A stretch of DNA of 64,000 nucleotides from Pseudomonas mangiferae (GTDB lineage: Bacteria; Pseudomonadota; Gammaproteobacteria; Pseudomonadales; Pseudomonadaceae). The position numbers were made by a program, and so were the translations under genes. The notes beneath the pieces were generated by a model. That model did not search any database and had not been told where the DNA came from. It saw only the letters and a list, made by a program, of their open reading frames with translations. Position 1 is the first letter of the stretch. Every line of letters starts with the position of its first letter. The stretch lies in contig NZ_VJOY01000004.1 in the NCBI RefSeq assembly GCF_007109405.1, forward strand, positions 186,001 through 250,000. Reading direction: 5' to 3'. Below are positions 63,954 to 64,000 of the stretch, one piece after another.

Positions 63954-64000
63954 ACCTGCGGCGCGCCATGGCAGGGCTGCACACCTGGGGCGGGCTGCTG
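63950..64000 (+). CDS. PepSY-domain membrane protein, N-terminal end only
   Basis: The window ends 17 codons into this gene (MNLRRAMAGLHTWGGLL). The LHTWGGLL start is typical of PepSY-associated iron-uptake membrane proteins, some of which reduce ferric siderophores. It overlaps the DUF3649 gene by four bases. Confidence 0.75.
   Translation, partial: MNLRRAMAGLHTWGGLL

Overview
The window is a stretch of chromosome from a GC-rich Pseudomonas-type gammaproteobacterium. The evidence is gene order as much as sequence: tilS-pyrG-kdsA-eno-ftsB-ispD, adhC-fghA, ispF-truD-surE-pcm-nlpD-rpoS-rsmZ-fdxA, mutS, recA-recX, erdR-dgkA, finR-fpr, prfB-lysS, lptF, ppc-adk-tsaB, rsmJ and mexL-mexJK are all laid out as in Pseudomonas. 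A pseudolysin (LasB-like elastase) gene and the mexJK efflux operon point to the P. aeruginosa side of the genus, but the sequence is not P. aeruginosa itself. No insertion sequence, prophage, CRISPR array, rRNA or tRNA gene was found.

Layout. 1-5.3 kb: nucleotide, KDO, glycolysis, divisome and isoprenoid genes on the + strand. 5.3-8.4 kb: a glutathione-dependent formaldehyde detoxification module (LysR regulator, adhC, fghA) sitting between ispD and ispF. 8.5-14.4 kb: ispF to rpoS, then the small RNA rsmZ with an exact GacA box upstream, then fdxA. The rpoS promoter region lies inside nlpD and carries a PsrA-type palindrome. 14.5-17.1 kb: mutS. 17.4-23.8 kb: an accessory islet of small membrane and stress proteins around a three-domain DNA ligase D, including a 51-residue KGG-repeat protein and a secreted Gly-rich gene that is out of frame. 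23.9-28.7 kb: CinA-C amidohydrolase, recA with a LexA box, recX, a LOG-family protein, a secreted small protein and a DTW-domain tRNA enzyme. 29-36.1 kb: EamA permease, erdR, dgkA, finR/fpr, trmO, YaeQ, recJ. 36.4-39.9 kb: lasB and a membrane diguanylate cyclase. 40-47 kb: prfB with its programmed +1 frameshift, lysS, a TetR regulator, a DUF1704 putative metallopeptidase, a lipoprotein-like hydrolase and a macrodomain protein. 47-55.8 kb: the lptF lipoprotein pair, ppc, adk, tsaB, a DUF72 protein, a PEP-mutase-like enzyme and an extensin-like protein. 55.8-64 kb: rsmJ, mexL-mexJK, SOS gene yebG with a LexA box, a PsiE-family protein, a DUF3509 protein, and the start of a DUF3649-PepSY iron-related cluster cut by the window end.

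How it fits together. Several genome-maintenance genes (mutS, recA, recX, ligD, recJ, yebG) and several stress or global regulators (rpoS, rsmZ, erdR, finR) share the window. Two LexA boxes tie recA and yebG to the SOS response. The Gac/Rsm pathway acts through rsmZ, and in relatives it controls exoproducts such as LasB. Most of the window is core genome. The less familiar parts are the 17.4-23.8 kb islet, the DUF1704 protein (HExxxH plus QEGLA, resembling the MATCAP tyrosine carboxypeptidases), the lasB leader and a few long gaps with no recognised gene.
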